Source: Micrococcales bacterium
Lineage (GTDB): Bacteria; Actinomycetota; Actinomycetes; Actinomycetales; Dermatophilaceae
DNA: 11,928 nt
NCBI GenBank assembly: GCA_030452775.1
Contig: JAKDLQ010000050.1
Span: 1 to 11,928, forward strand
Reading direction: 5' to 3'
The notes beneath the pieces were generated by a model. That model was not told the DNA's origin and made no database searches. It saw nothing but the letters and a program-made list of their open reading frames with translations. Shown here piece by piece: positions 1 to 7,642 of the stretch. Every line of letters begins with the position of its first letter. Position 1 is the stretch's first letter. The position numbers and the translations under genes were made by a program.

Positions 1-997
1 CGGGCGCGTCCCTGCGCCGGGCGCGCTGCCTGCCCACCCACGGGCCGGGGAAGATCCCGGCAGCCCGGAAGGTCACGAGGGTGCCGACGACGAGCAGGGA
101 CAGCAGGATCGTGGCCCCGGTGACGGCCGCCCCGCGGATGACCGTGACAAGCTCGAAGCCGAGCAGGGCGAAGACGAGGCTGGTGATGAGGAAGTCGGCG
201 TAGGACCAGACGGCCCGCCCGAGGAGCCATCCGCCGGACGTCGTCGCGTCGTGGCCGAAGGTGCGCAGATAGAGCCCGAGGACGAGGACGGCCAGCACGC
301 CGGAGCCGTGGACGTGCTCCGCCCCGATATAGGCTCCGAACGGCACGAGCACGGTGAGCGTCGTCTCGGAGTACCCGTCGTGGATCCGCGCCAGCGCCAA
401 CCGCGAGACGTAGCCGAGCACGAGCCCGATGAGCAGGCCGAGGGCGACCGCCTCGATCAACTGGAGGCCGACGCCGGCCGCGGTGATGTCGCCGGTGACG
501 GCAGCGGCGATGGCGACCTGGTAGGCGACGAGCGCCGTCGCGTCGTTGAACATCCCCTCGCCTTCGAGGATGGTCACCAGGCGGTGCGGCAGCCGGAGCC
601 GGCGGGCCACCGCGGTGGCGGCGACCGGATCGGGCGGCGAGACCATCGCGCCGAGGACCCAGGCAACCGGCCACGGCAGTCCCGCGGTGTGGGCAACGAG
701 GGCGACGACCACGATGGTCGCCAGCGTGAGGCCGACCGCGAGCACGAAGACGGCGGCGGCATGCTCGCGGAACTCGTTGACCGTGGTGCGCTGGGTCGCT
801 GCGAACAACAGCGGCGGGAGCACGAGCGGCAGGATGAGGGCAGGGTCGACGGTGAACTGCGTCGACGGCGAGGCGAGGGCGAGTGCCAGCCCGAAGATGG
901 TCAGCAGGACCGGCTGGGGCACATGCACCCGGTCGGCCACCGGCGTCAACGCGATGACACCGACGACGAGGACGACCGTGAGGACGAGATCGCTCAC
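1..997 (-). CDS. CPA1-family Na+/H+ antiporter, C-terminus cut by window edge
   Basis: A monovalent cation/proton antiporter of the inner membrane, expected to exchange Na+ (or K+) for H+ in pH and salt homeostasis. I translated the minus strand: a GTG start at 997-995 opens MSDLVLTVVLVVGVIALTP, and about 332 codons are visible before the window ends. The protein is almost continuous hydrophobic helices. The family signatures are SPPDPVAATAVARR (Asp about 123) and EGEGMFNDATALV, whose Asn151-Asp152 pair matches the ND ion-site motif of electroneutral CPA1 exchangers. A GGAGG at about 1005-1009 lies six bases before GTG and fixes the start. Family members are usually about 500-550 residues, so the last third, with the end of the membrane domain and the cytoplasmic tail, lies outside. 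A short ORF (1041-1094) precedes it on the same strand. The family call is firm; ion specificity cannot be read. Confidence 0.9.
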   Translation of the reverse strand, partial: MSDLVLTVVLVVGVIALTPVADRVHVPQPVLLTIFGLALALASPSTQFTVDPALILPLVLPPLLFAATQRTTVNEFREHAAAVFVLAVGLTLATIVVVALVAHTAGLPWPVAWVLGAMVSPPDPVAATAVARRLRLPHRLVTILEGEGMFNDATALVAYQVAIAAAVTGDITAAGVGLQLIEAVALGLLIGLVLGYVSRLALARIHDGYSETTLTVLVPFGAYIGAEHVHGSGVLAVLVLGLYLRTFGHDATTSGGWLLGRAVWSYADFLITSLVFALLGFELVTVIRGAAVTGATILLSLLVVGTLVTFRAAGIFPGPWVGRQRARRRDAP

Positions 998-1040
998 CGC
1001 AACCCTCCGGGACGTCGTCCGCGCTCGTCCGGACCAGCCG

Positions 1041-1094
1041 TCAGGCCGCTTCCGGGTCCGGCTGGTGGATCTCGAAGTCCATCACGCGTGACAT
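1041..1094 (-). pseudogene. 17-codon VOC/glyoxalase N-terminal remnant or leader peptide
   Basis: The minus strand reads MSRVMDFEIHQPDPEAA and then TGA. An AGGAGG at about 1101-1106 sits six bases before the ATG, one of the best ribosome-binding sites in the window. The pattern Met-x-Arg-Val-x-x-Phe-Glu-Ile-His-x-x-(D)-Pro-Glu is how many VOC (glyoxalase/dioxygenase superfamily) proteins begin. In those proteins the next residues would be the aromatic R/K-F-Y segment of the first beta-alpha unit. Here translation stops exactly there, and I found no continuation in other frames before the antiporter start 43 bases downstream. Two readings fit: a decayed VOC gene cut by deletion, or a translated leader ORF in the antiporter message. 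The VOC resemblance is from memory of the family, not from a search. Confidence 0.5.
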
Positions 1095-1134
1095 GCCGGA
1101 CCTCCTACGGTGGATGCTCGTGGGTGAGGCCACC

Positions 1135-1143
1135 ATTCTGGCA
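1135..1143 (-). promoter_or_regulatory. Possible extended -10 for the leader ORF and antiporter
   Basis: On the minus strand TGCCAGAAT reads as an extended -10 (TG-N-CAGAAT, four of six bases matching TATAAT). It lies about 40 bases before the ATG of the small ORF at 1094. No good -35 hexamer accompanies it. Low confidence; listed because a promoter for the minus-strand genes must lie near here. Confidence 0.2.
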
Positions 1144-1191
1144 CCGAGGTGAGGCTCTGTGAGCTGCTGGGGCGGGCGCAGCCCGGCGGCA

Positions 1192-1197
1192 TACGCT
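1192..1197 (+). promoter_or_regulatory. Possible -10 element for kbl
   Basis: TACGCT fits the actinobacterial TANNNT -10 pattern and lies about 36 bases before the kbl start codon, which would give a 5' leader of roughly 30 bases. There is no recognisable -35 at 16-18 bases upstream, so the call rests on the hexamer and its position only. Confidence 0.25.
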
Positions 1198-1232
1198 GGA
1201 GGGCGACACTCGACGACCACGGAGGGGCACCG

Positions 1233-2410
<1,178 letters not shown>

Positions 2411-2420
<10 letters not shown>

Positions 2421-2460
2421 CCGGGTGGGCGACCGGGTCGGCTGACCGGGTGGGCGACCG
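2411..2460 (+). repeat. Perfect 25-bp tandem duplication spanning the kbl stop
   Basis: Bases 2411-2435 and 2436-2460 are identical. The first copy holds the last kbl codons and its TGA (2418-2420), so the second copy carries an untranslated duplicate of the gene end. Each copy contains GGTC-GGCT-GACC and, with the preceding C, a CGGTC/GACCG mini-hairpin, plus CGGTCG/CGACCG outer arms. Two small GC hairpins in tandem right after a stop codon could slow or end transcription, but no T-run follows. Confidence 0.85.
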
Positions 2461-2504
2461 ATTAGATCGCCGGAACCGGGTCGTCTGCCGCGGGCCGAGC
2501 GCCA

Positions 2505-2528
2505 TTCTTCGCTATCGTGCCTGAAGAA
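2505..2528. promoter_or_regulatory. TTCTTC/GAAGAA inverted repeat before the TDT gene
   Basis: TTCTTC (2505-2510) and GAAGAA (2523-2528) form a perfect 6-bp inverted repeat with a 12-bp spacer, ending 28 bases before the transporter ATG. The arms are unusually A/T-rich for this genome, which makes an operator or promoter-proximal element plausible. No matching regulator is encoded nearby and the symmetry is short, so function is uncertain. Confidence 0.3.
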
Positions 2529-2556
2529 CATCCCGCGCCCTGACGTCAGGACCCCG

Positions 2557-3618
2557 ATGACCCTCGAAGATCTGCAACGGCGCCCGCTGTCCGGACGCGT
2601 GGAGAGCATGGTCGAGGGCCTGACGCCCGGCTACTTCGCTCTCGTCATGGCGAGCGGGATCGTCTCGCTCGGCCTGCACCTGACCGGGTTCGACGTGCTC
2701 TCGGTCGCCCTCTTCGTCGTATGTATCGCCTCCTACGTGCTCCTGTGCCTGCTCAACCTCTGGCGGTTCATCGCCTACCGGCACGCGATGGCGAGCGACT
2801 TCCGGGCGCCGCGCCGGGCGTTCGGCTTCTTCACGTTCGTCGCCGGCACCAACGTCCTCGGGGCTCGCGCCGCGGCGGAGGGCTGGTACTCCACGACCAC
2901 CTGGCTGCTTGTCGTCTCGTTCGCCGTGTGGCTCGTGCTCGGCTACGTCATCCCGTGGAGCGCCGTGCTGGGACAGGACGAGCGACCCGTCGTCGCGCTC
3001 GCCAACGGCACGTGGTTCATCTGGGTCGTCGCGAGCCAGTCGGTCGCGGTCTCGGCGGCGACCCTCGAGGTGCTCTTCGACACCGGCCGTCAGTACCTCG
3101 CGATCCTCGCGGTCCTGTCGTGGTCGGTCGGGGTCTTCCTCTATACCGCTTCGGCGATCATCGTCTCGCTGCGGCTCATGCTCTACGAGCTCGCCCCCGA
3201 GGACTTCGACCCGCCCTATTGGGTCTCCATGGGAGCGATCGCCATCACGATCGTCGCCGGCGCACGCATCGTCGACATGTCCTCCGCGCCGATGGTCGAT
3301 GCGACTCGGGAACTCGTCGCAGGCATGTCGGTCGTTTTCTGGGCGTTCGCCACCTGGCTCATCCCGGTGCTCGTCGCGGCCGGCATCTGGCGTCACTACG
3401 TGCGTAAGGTCCCGTTGCGCTACGAGCCGACCCTGTGGAGCATGATCTTCCCGCTGGGGATGTACGGCGTCGCCTGCATCACCCTCGGCCGGGCCGACCA
3501 CCTGCCGATCGTCGAGGGGCTCGGGACGAGGTGGCTCTGGGTCGCCGTCGTCGGCTGGGCGATCGTCTTCGTCGCGATGCTGCCCAGCCTCGCCCGAGGC
3601 CTCTTCGGTCGCACCTGA
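2557..3618 (+). CDS. TDT/SLAC1-family (TehA-like) membrane transporter
   Basis: An integral membrane protein of the tellurite-resistance/dicarboxylate transporter superfamily (TehA, Mae1, SLAC1), whose members are anion channels or C4-dicarboxylate or sulfite exporters. The 353 residues form about ten hydrophobic helices, typical for the family. Recognisable stretches are LTPGYFALVMASGIVS in the first helix (about 22-37), NGTWFIWVVASQS (150-162), ELAPEDFDPPYWVSMGA (211-227) and WSMIFPLGMYGVAC (294-307). ATG at 2557 has an AGGA six bases upstream, a modest RBS. It follows kbl on the same strand after 136 bases that include a tandem repeat and an inverted repeat, so co-transcription is uncertain. 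A strong hairpin ends it downstream. The substrate cannot be inferred; a tellurite role should not be assumed. Confidence 0.88.
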   Translation: MTLEDLQRRPLSGRVESMVEGLTPGYFALVMASGIVSLGLHLTGFDVLSVALFVVCIASYVLLCLLNLWRFIAYRHAMASDFRAPRRAFGFFTFVAGTNVLGARAAAEGWYSTTTWLLVVSFAVWLVLGYVIPWSAVLGQDERPVVALANGTWFIWVVASQSVAVSAATLEVLFDTGRQYLAILAVLSWSVGVFLYTASAIIVSLRLMLYELAPEDFDPPYWVSMGAIAITIVAGARIVDMSSAPMVDATRELVAGMSVVFWAFATWLIPVLVAAGIWRHYVRKVPLRYEPTLWSMIFPLGMYGVACITLGRADHLPIVEGLGTRWLWVAVVGWAIVFVAMLPSLARGLFGRT

Positions 3619-3626
3619 TCGTGGGC

Positions 3627-3665
3627 GAGCCCAGCGGCATACCGATGAGGTATGCCGCTCGGCTC
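3627..3665. terminator. Bidirectional hairpin between convergent TDT and PPOX genes
   Basis: Arms 3627-3643 and 3649-3665 pair over 17 positions with a single mismatch, around the 5-base loop GATGA. The hairpin lies just after the TDT stop (3618) and about 30 bases beyond the stop of the convergent gene ending at 3696. There is no clear T-run on either side, as is common for actinobacterial terminators, so it probably serves both genes. Confidence 0.75.
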
Positions 3666-3695
3666 GATCTCACGCGCCCGTGCGGCCGAGCGCCG

Positions 3696-4139
3696 TCAGG
3701 AGGGGCTGGCCTGTGTCCAGGGGCGCGCCAGCTGGTAGGCCCGGCCGGTGATCTCCTCGACGGTGATCGCGACGACCCCGTACTTCGGGGTCGCCACCCA
3801 GGGACGGAGCGGGAGCTGCTCGACGACATTCTTCTCGCTGCCCTCGAGCTGACGTGCCCGGCCGCGAACGATGACGCTCGTCGCGCGCTCGTCGACGACC
3901 TCGTCGACCTCGAACGCGACGTCGGGGTTCATCGTGACCCCCAGCAGCTTGCTGCCCTCGGCGGTCATGAAGAGCAGGCGGTTGTGGTCGACAGCGTAGT
4001 TGACCGGCGCGATGTGGACCTCTCCGAGGAGGTGGTAGGCGAGGCGCCCGAACTCGTGCTCCCGGAGGAACTGCCAGGACTCCTCGGGGTGAAAGACGTG
4101 CGCTACTTCGTTGACCTCATCGGGCTCGGACTGCGACAT
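3696..4139 (-). CDS. PPOX-like FMN-binding split-barrel protein
   Basis: A small cytosolic protein of the pyridoxamine 5'-phosphate oxidase-like split beta-barrel superfamily. Members bind FMN or F420 and include NimA-type reductases and many uncharacterised actinobacterial proteins. The 147-residue product begins MSQSEPDEVNEVAHVF. The segment FLREHEFGRLAYHLLGEVHI (about 24-43) followed by APVNYAVD and LLFMTAEGSKLL (55-66) is the usual beta-strand pattern with the Ser/Lys cofactor-contact region. FEVDEVVDE and SVIVRGRA (76-95) follow. I chose the ATG at 4139 because AGGTGG precedes it. The frame stays open to a TTG at 4211, but that extension has no RBS and runs into the dyad-rich promoter region. 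The gene is alone on this strand after the helicase. Exact substrate unknown. Confidence 0.85.
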   Translation of the reverse strand: MSQSEPDEVNEVAHVFHPEESWQFLREHEFGRLAYHLLGEVHIAPVNYAVDHNRLLFMTAEGSKLLGVTMNPDVAFEVDEVVDERATSVIVRGRARQLEGSEKNVVEQLPLRPWVATPKYGVVAITVEEITGRAYQLARPWTQASPS

Positions 4140-4204
4140 GATGGCCACCTGCTCTCTCGGGAACGCGGAATGTCGAGGCACTGCTCTGATGATGCTGCCA
4201 TAGT

Positions 4205-4234
4205 TTGACAAAATACTACCTAGTGTAGTAGTTA
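4205..4234. promoter_or_regulatory. Promoter/operator region upstream of the PPOX-like gene
   Basis: This A/T-rich patch is unlike its surroundings. It holds a perfect dyad TACTACctagtGTAGTA (4214-4230). A -10-like TAGTAT on the minus strand (4214-4219) overlaps the dyad and would start the PPOX-like message near 4205. On the plus strand a consensus TTGACA (4205-4210) is followed 18 bases later by TAGTTA (4229-4234). ACTAC-N5-GTAGT dyads resemble BlaI/MecI- or CopY-type operators, but no such regulator is in the window and the spacing is not diagnostic. The region very likely controls the minus-strand gene; the factor is unknown. Confidence 0.5.
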
Positions 4235-4239
4235 GGCTG

Positions 4240-4259
4240 CTCGGACGGTACCGTCCGAG
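4240..4259. promoter_or_regulatory. Perfect 20-bp palindrome, operator or helicase terminator
   Basis: CTCGGACGGTACCGTCCGAG is fully self-complementary. It lies 43 bases past the helicase stop and about 100 bases before the PPOX-like start. As DNA it has the look of a dimeric repressor site (TetR-like). As RNA it gives an 8-bp stem with a GTAC loop, which could end the helicase message. No T-run follows on the minus strand. Both readings remain open. Confidence 0.5.
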
Positions 4260-4301
4260 GACGTGAGCTTGCTCGCACGCCCGGGGGCCCGGTGGCGCCC
4301 C

Positions 4302-6485
4302 TCAGCTCCCGGGGGGAAGGTGCTCAGGCGAGTCGGTGAGCGTCTGAGCGAGGAGCTGGACCAGCGCATCCCGCTGCAGCGTGTCGCCGGCCGCGACGTC
4401 GTCGTCGCTGCCGTCGAGGGCACGTGCGGCCAGGCCCTGCTTGGCGTCGATGAGCTCGGCGATCTTGGTGTCGATGGTCCCCGCGCCGAGGATCCGCCAC
4501 GCGGTGACGGGCTCGTCCTGCCCGATCCGGTGCACGCGGTCGATGGCCTGACCCTGCTCCGCCGCGGTCCACGACAACTCGGCGAGGACGACGTTGGAGG
4601 CCGCATGGAGGTTGAGGCCAACGCCGGCTGCGAGGAGCGAGCAGACCGCCACCGAGACCTCGGGATCGGTCTGGAAGGCATCGATCGCCGCCTGCCGCGC
4701 CCCGCCGCTCTGATCGCCGCGGACCGAGACCGTGCGCAGTCCGGCCTCGGCGAGGACGCGCTCGGCCGTATCCATGACGTCGATGTGCTTGGCGAAGAAG
4801 ACGACCTTGCCGACGGAGTGCGACAGCTGGCCCGCGTAGTCGGCGGCGAGCTCGGCCTTGGCCTGACCGATGGTGCGCACGAGCGTGAAGACGTTCTCCC
4901 CCTTCTCGCCCTTCTCGGAGGAGCCGGCCTTGAGCTCGGCTGCGGCGACGCGGCGCATGAGCGTGAGGTCGGGCTCGCCGTGGATGTCCGCAGACGCGTC
5001 CTCGGCCAGCAGGGCGCGATAGCGCCTGGCCAGCCGTTCGCCGAGGGCGCGTTCGGCCTGGCGGATCGAGCGGCCGAGATCGTCATCGAGCTCGACGGTG
5101 ATGTCGGCGATCCGCTTGTCGGGCAGGTCGCTCGCGACGTCGATCTTGCGCCGTCGCACGATTCCCATGTCGATGACGGCCTGGCGGGCCGCGGGATAGA
5201 ACGCACGATCGGCGGGCGTGTGGCCGATCTCATCGAGCCGTCGTACCAGCTCGGCGGCGGGCTTGCCGTCCTTGATCCAGCCGAGGAAGCGCCAGATCGC
5301 GTCGAAGTCCCTGACGTCGTTGATCAGGGGGGTCCCGGTGAGGGCCATGAGCAGCGGGTCGCCTCCGGGTGTCGTGGCCCGAAGCCGGTCGGCGAGGCCG
5401 AGGACCTGCTGCGAGCGCTGCGAGCCGAGATTCTTGATGAAGTGAGCCTCGTCGACGACCATCGAGCGGAAGCCGAAGGATGAGAGCCACGCGAAGTGCC
5501 GGTCGAGGACGGCGTAGTTGACGACGAAGACGTCGGCGAAGGCGTCGACGCCCTTGCCGTCACCATGGATCACCGTCACCTTGCGCTGGGGAGTCCAGCG
5601 CTCGACCTCGCGCGCCCAGTTGATCTTCACGACGTTGGGGACGACGGCGAGCATCGGGTAGGCGCCCGCCACCGAGGCCGCCACGACGGACTGGGCCGTC
5701 TTGCCGAGGCCGGGTTCGTCGGCGAGCAGGAAGGTCCGGTGCCCCTCGCGCACCTTCTCGAGGAAGCGTGCCTGATGCTCCATCAGCGTGGAGCCAGCGG
5801 GGGAGAGCCGATCGATGGCCGGCTTCGGTGGGAGTGTCATCGAGGCCGACTCTCCGCCTGAGCCCCGCTCGAAGGCGCGGTAGAGGGGGCCGAGCAGCTC
5901 CCATCCGGCCAGGCGTCCAGGGAGGTACTCGGCCCGGGTGGCCCGGGTCAGGTCGGGGGCCAGGAACGGGTTGGCCGCAACGCGCGACGGCACGGACTCC
6001 GGGACGACCTGCTTGGCCGCGAGCTCGGGGGGCACCGACGGAGCGCCCGGACGGGGTGTGATGACGAGGTCTTCGGGTGCCAGCTCGGCGCCGGACTCCA
6101 GGAGCCAGTCGTTGCGCATCGCACGTGCGGCCGGTCCCGGCGTGGCGTCGGCATCGAGCAGGGCGAGCAGGCTCGTGTCCCGGGCGGCAATCTGGGCGAG
6201 GATCGTCGCGACCCCGTCGAGGCGCTTGAGCAGGACGGATCGGGTCGCTGCCGGGATCGAGGGGTCGCCCTTGACCCTGGCGCGCTCGGAGCGCATGAGC
6301 AGCGCCACCACCTGAAACCTCGTGCGGTTGGCGGGCGTCGCGCGGCCCTTGGATGCGACCCTGGACTCGACTTCGCGCACCCTGCGCGCCAGCACCTGGA
6401 TGAGGGGGGCCGGGTCGTCCGAGCGGTTGCCGGCCTGGCGCCCGCCGGATTGATCGGGAGCGCGGTGTCGGACTCGAGTGGTCAT
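4302..6485 (-). CDS. SNF2-family (SMARCAL1-like) DEAD/DEAH-box helicase
   Basis: An ATP-dependent DNA translocase of superfamily 2, presumably acting on DNA repair, replication or protein-DNA complexes in the cytoplasm. It has 727 residues. Residues 1 to about 230 are an Arg/Ala-rich helical region I do not recognise. The SNF2 N-lobe follows: LMEHQARFLEKV, Walker A ADEPGLGKTAQS with Lys262, the DEAH box VDEAHF (Asp345-His348) and the motif III region ALTGTPL. The C-lobe has VVFFAKHIDVMD, VRGDQSGGARQ, GVGLNLHAAS and motif VI QAIDRVHRIGQ (His652-Gln656). The Walker A preface has Pro where most SNF2 proteins have Met (DEMGLGKT). AGGAGG-ACA-ATG gives a strong, tightly spaced RBS. No partner gene is adjacent; VIT1 upstream is 325 bases away. 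The cellular role is inferred from the family only. Confidence 0.92.
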   Translation of the reverse strand: MTTRVRHRAPDQSGGRQAGNRSDDPAPLIQVLARRVREVESRVASKGRATPANRTRFQVVALLMRSERARVKGDPSIPAATRSVLLKRLDGVATILAQIAARDTSLLALLDADATPGPAARAMRNDWLLESGAELAPEDLVITPRPGAPSVPPELAAKQVVPESVPSRVAANPFLAPDLTRATRAEYLPGRLAGWELLGPLYRAFERGSGGESASMTLPPKPAIDRLSPAGSTLMEHQARFLEKVREGHRTFLLADEPGLGKTAQSVVAASVAGAYPMLAVVPNVVKINWAREVERWTPQRKVTVIHGDGKGVDAFADVFVVNYAVLDRHFAWLSSFGFRSMVVDEAHFIKNLGSQRSQQVLGLADRLRATTPGGDPLLMALTGTPLINDVRDFDAIWRFLGWIKDGKPAAELVRRLDEIGHTPADRAFYPAARQAVIDMGIVRRRKIDVASDLPDKRIADITVELDDDLGRSIRQAERALGERLARRYRALLAEDASADIHGEPDLTLMRRVAAAELKAGSSEKGEKGENVFTLVRTIGQAKAELAADYAGQLSHSVGKVVFFAKHIDVMDTAERVLAEAGLRTVSVRGDQSGGARQAAIDAFQTDPEVSVAVCSLLAAGVGLNLHAASNVVLAELSWTAAEQGQAIDRVHRIGQDEPVTAWRILGAGTIDTKIAELIDAKQGLAARALDGSDDDVAAGDTLQRDALVQLLAQTLTDSPEHLPPGS

Positions 6486-6810
6486 TGTCCTCCTGGTGTC
6501 ACCGCGGCGGTTGGTCGAGGCTGGTGCCGCAGAGGCGCCGAGCCCGGTGCCGCCGAGGGCACCGATTCGTGTCGACCGGAGCCGACTGGTGTCGAGGCCA
6601 CGTCACCACGTGGCCGGTGTGCCGTGTCCCGTGCCCGACAGCATGGCGGCGGGACGCCTCGAAGGGACGGCCAACGAACTGGCACGGCCCCAAGCGAGGT
6701 GCCGGCTCATGCAGCACGAGCCGCGAAACGCGCCGGACACCACAGACTCTACATGCCGAAGCACTCAGGTGGCAGCATAAGGCGCGCGTGGTCCGGTGAG
6801 CGCTCGACGA
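6486..6810. other. 325-bp gene-free region upstream of the helicase
   Basis: No convincing gene on either strand: the open frames here are Arg/Pro-rich shadows with no RBS. It lies between the VIT1 stop and the helicase start, both minus-strand, so it should hold the helicase promoter and a long 5' leader. Two perfect inverted repeats are visible: CGGTGCC/GGCACCG with a 6-base loop (6545-6564) and GGCCACGT/ACGTGGCC with a CACC loop (6596-6615). Minus-strand TANNNT hexamers TAGAGT (6746-6751) and TATGCT (6774-6779) are candidate -10s without clear -35s. No tRNA-like fold was seen. Confidence 0.5.
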
Positions 6811-7542
6811 TCATCCCACGTGGGTGCCGACGAGCGAGCCGATGACGTAGGTGACCCCCATGGCCAGCAGGCCACCGCTCACGTTGCGCACGACCGCGCG
6901 CCCGGACGGGCTTCGACCGAGCCGAGCGCTCACCCAGCCGGTGAGCGTCAGGGCCACCATGACGGCGACCACGGTGACGAGCATGCGGACCGCGGGAGGA
7001 GCGAAGGTGATGGTCAACAGGGGCAGGAGCGCGCCGATGGTGAACGCCGCCATCGATGCCCAGGCTGCGTGCCAGGGATTGGTCAGGCGATCGGGGTCGA
7101 TACCGAGCTCGACCTCGGCGTGAGCCGCGAGCGCGTCGTGTTCGGTGAGCTCGTGCGCCACCTGCTCGGCGAGGTCACGACGGATCCCCTTGGCCTGGTA
7201 CAGCTGCGTCAGTTCCTCCAGTTCGCCGGTGGGGTCCTCGGCCAGCTCGCGCCGCTCGAGGGTCAGCAGCGCTCGCTCCGAGTCGCGTTGGGTGCTCACC
7301 GAGACGTACTCACCGGCGGCCATGGACATCGCACCCGCGGCGAGCGCTGCGATACCGGCCAGCATGATGGCGCCCTTGTCGCCCGTGGCTCCCGCGACTC
7401 CGACGACGACGCCGGCGGTAGAGACGATTCCGTCGTTGGCGCCGAGAACGCTGGCTCGGAGCCAGTTGAGGCGAGCGGCGAGCGACTCATCATGCGGCTC
7501 GTCGTGCGTCTCGACGTCGATCTCGGGGTGCCTGTCTGCCAT
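6811..7542 (-). CDS. VIT1/CCC1-family Fe2+/Mn2+ transporter
   Basis: A membrane transporter of the vacuolar iron transporter family; bacterial members are thought to export or sequester excess Fe2+ or Mn2+. The 243-residue protein opens with a His/Asp/Glu-rich tail (MADRHPEIDVETHDEPHDES). The first helix is WLRASVLGANDGIVSTAGVVVG with the family GANDG (Asp37). The second holds AGAMSMAAGEYVSV (69-82, with Met72/Met74 and Glu78). Next comes a charged helical cytoplasmic domain (about 83-150, many Glu/Asp/His) typical of the metal-binding domain, then helices near 159-179, 186-205 and 221-241. CGGAG lies about six bases before ATG. It is divergent from the response regulator, and an iron-box-like sequence lies about 60-80 bases upstream, suggesting iron-dependent control. 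Metal preference is not proven by sequence. Confidence 0.92.
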   Translation of the reverse strand: MADRHPEIDVETHDEPHDESLAARLNWLRASVLGANDGIVSTAGVVVGVAGATGDKGAIMLAGIAALAAGAMSMAAGEYVSVSTQRDSERALLTLERRELAEDPTGELEELTQLYQAKGIRRDLAEQVAHELTEHDALAAHAEVELGIDPDRLTNPWHAAWASMAAFTIGALLPLLTITFAPPAVRMLVTVVAVMVALTLTGWVSARLGRSPSGRAVVRNVSGGLLAMGVTYVIGSLVGTHVG

Positions 7543-7576
7543 CGGTGCTCCGGTCGGGAAGGGTGCTCCTTGATCG

Positions 7577-7604
7577 TGTCACCGACCCGAGGGGCTGTCA
7601 CCGA
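7577..7604. repeat. Direct repeat TGTCACCGA spaced 19 bp
   Basis: TGTCACCGA occurs at 7577-7585 and again at 7596-7604, start-to-start 19 bases (about two helical turns), within the VIT1 upstream region. The second copy abuts the iron-box-like site. On the VIT1 strand it reads TCGGTGACA. It may be an activator site or chance; no known consensus is claimed. Confidence 0.3.
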
Positions 7605-7621
7605 AGGCCAGCCTTGCCTAT
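7603..7621. promoter_or_regulatory. DtxR/IdeR-like iron box upstream of VIT1
   Basis: GAAGGCCAGCCTTGCCTAT agrees at 14 of 19 positions with the DtxR/IdeR iron-box consensus TWAGGTWAGSCTWACCTWA, by hand alignment. The core AGG..AGCCT..CCT is intact. Its centre is 70 bases before the start of a predicted iron transporter, which makes a functional site plausible. Upstream placement would fit iron-dependent activation, as known for IdeR at some storage genes, or repression if it overlaps the promoter. It is also about 90 bases before the response regulator start. Confidence 0.5.
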
Positions 7622-7642
7622 TCGACCGAGCCGAGCCCCAAT

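Noticed and set aside
251..1162. Long open frame on the plus strand (303 codons)
   Set aside because: Antisense to the antiporter, with Asp/Arg/Gly/His-rich low-complexity translation typical of GC-rich shadow frames and no membrane or domain pattern.
2512..3501. Long open frame on the minus strand (329 codons) opposite the TDT gene
   Set aside because: Asp/Arg/Gly/Glu-rich shadow of a membrane protein gene; no RBS or family features.
4140..4211. N-terminal extension of the PPOX-like protein to a TTG at 4211
   Set aside because: No RBS, and the extension overlaps the promoter/dyad region; ATG 4139 has AGGTGG and matches the usual family length.
4263..5483. Long open frame on the plus strand (406 codons) opposite the helicase
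   Set aside because: Antisense of conserved SNF2 motifs; composition is that of a shadow frame.
6700..6780. Possible tRNA in the helicase upstream region
   Set aside because: No T-loop consensus GGTTCRANNCC or cloverleaf pairing could be drawn.
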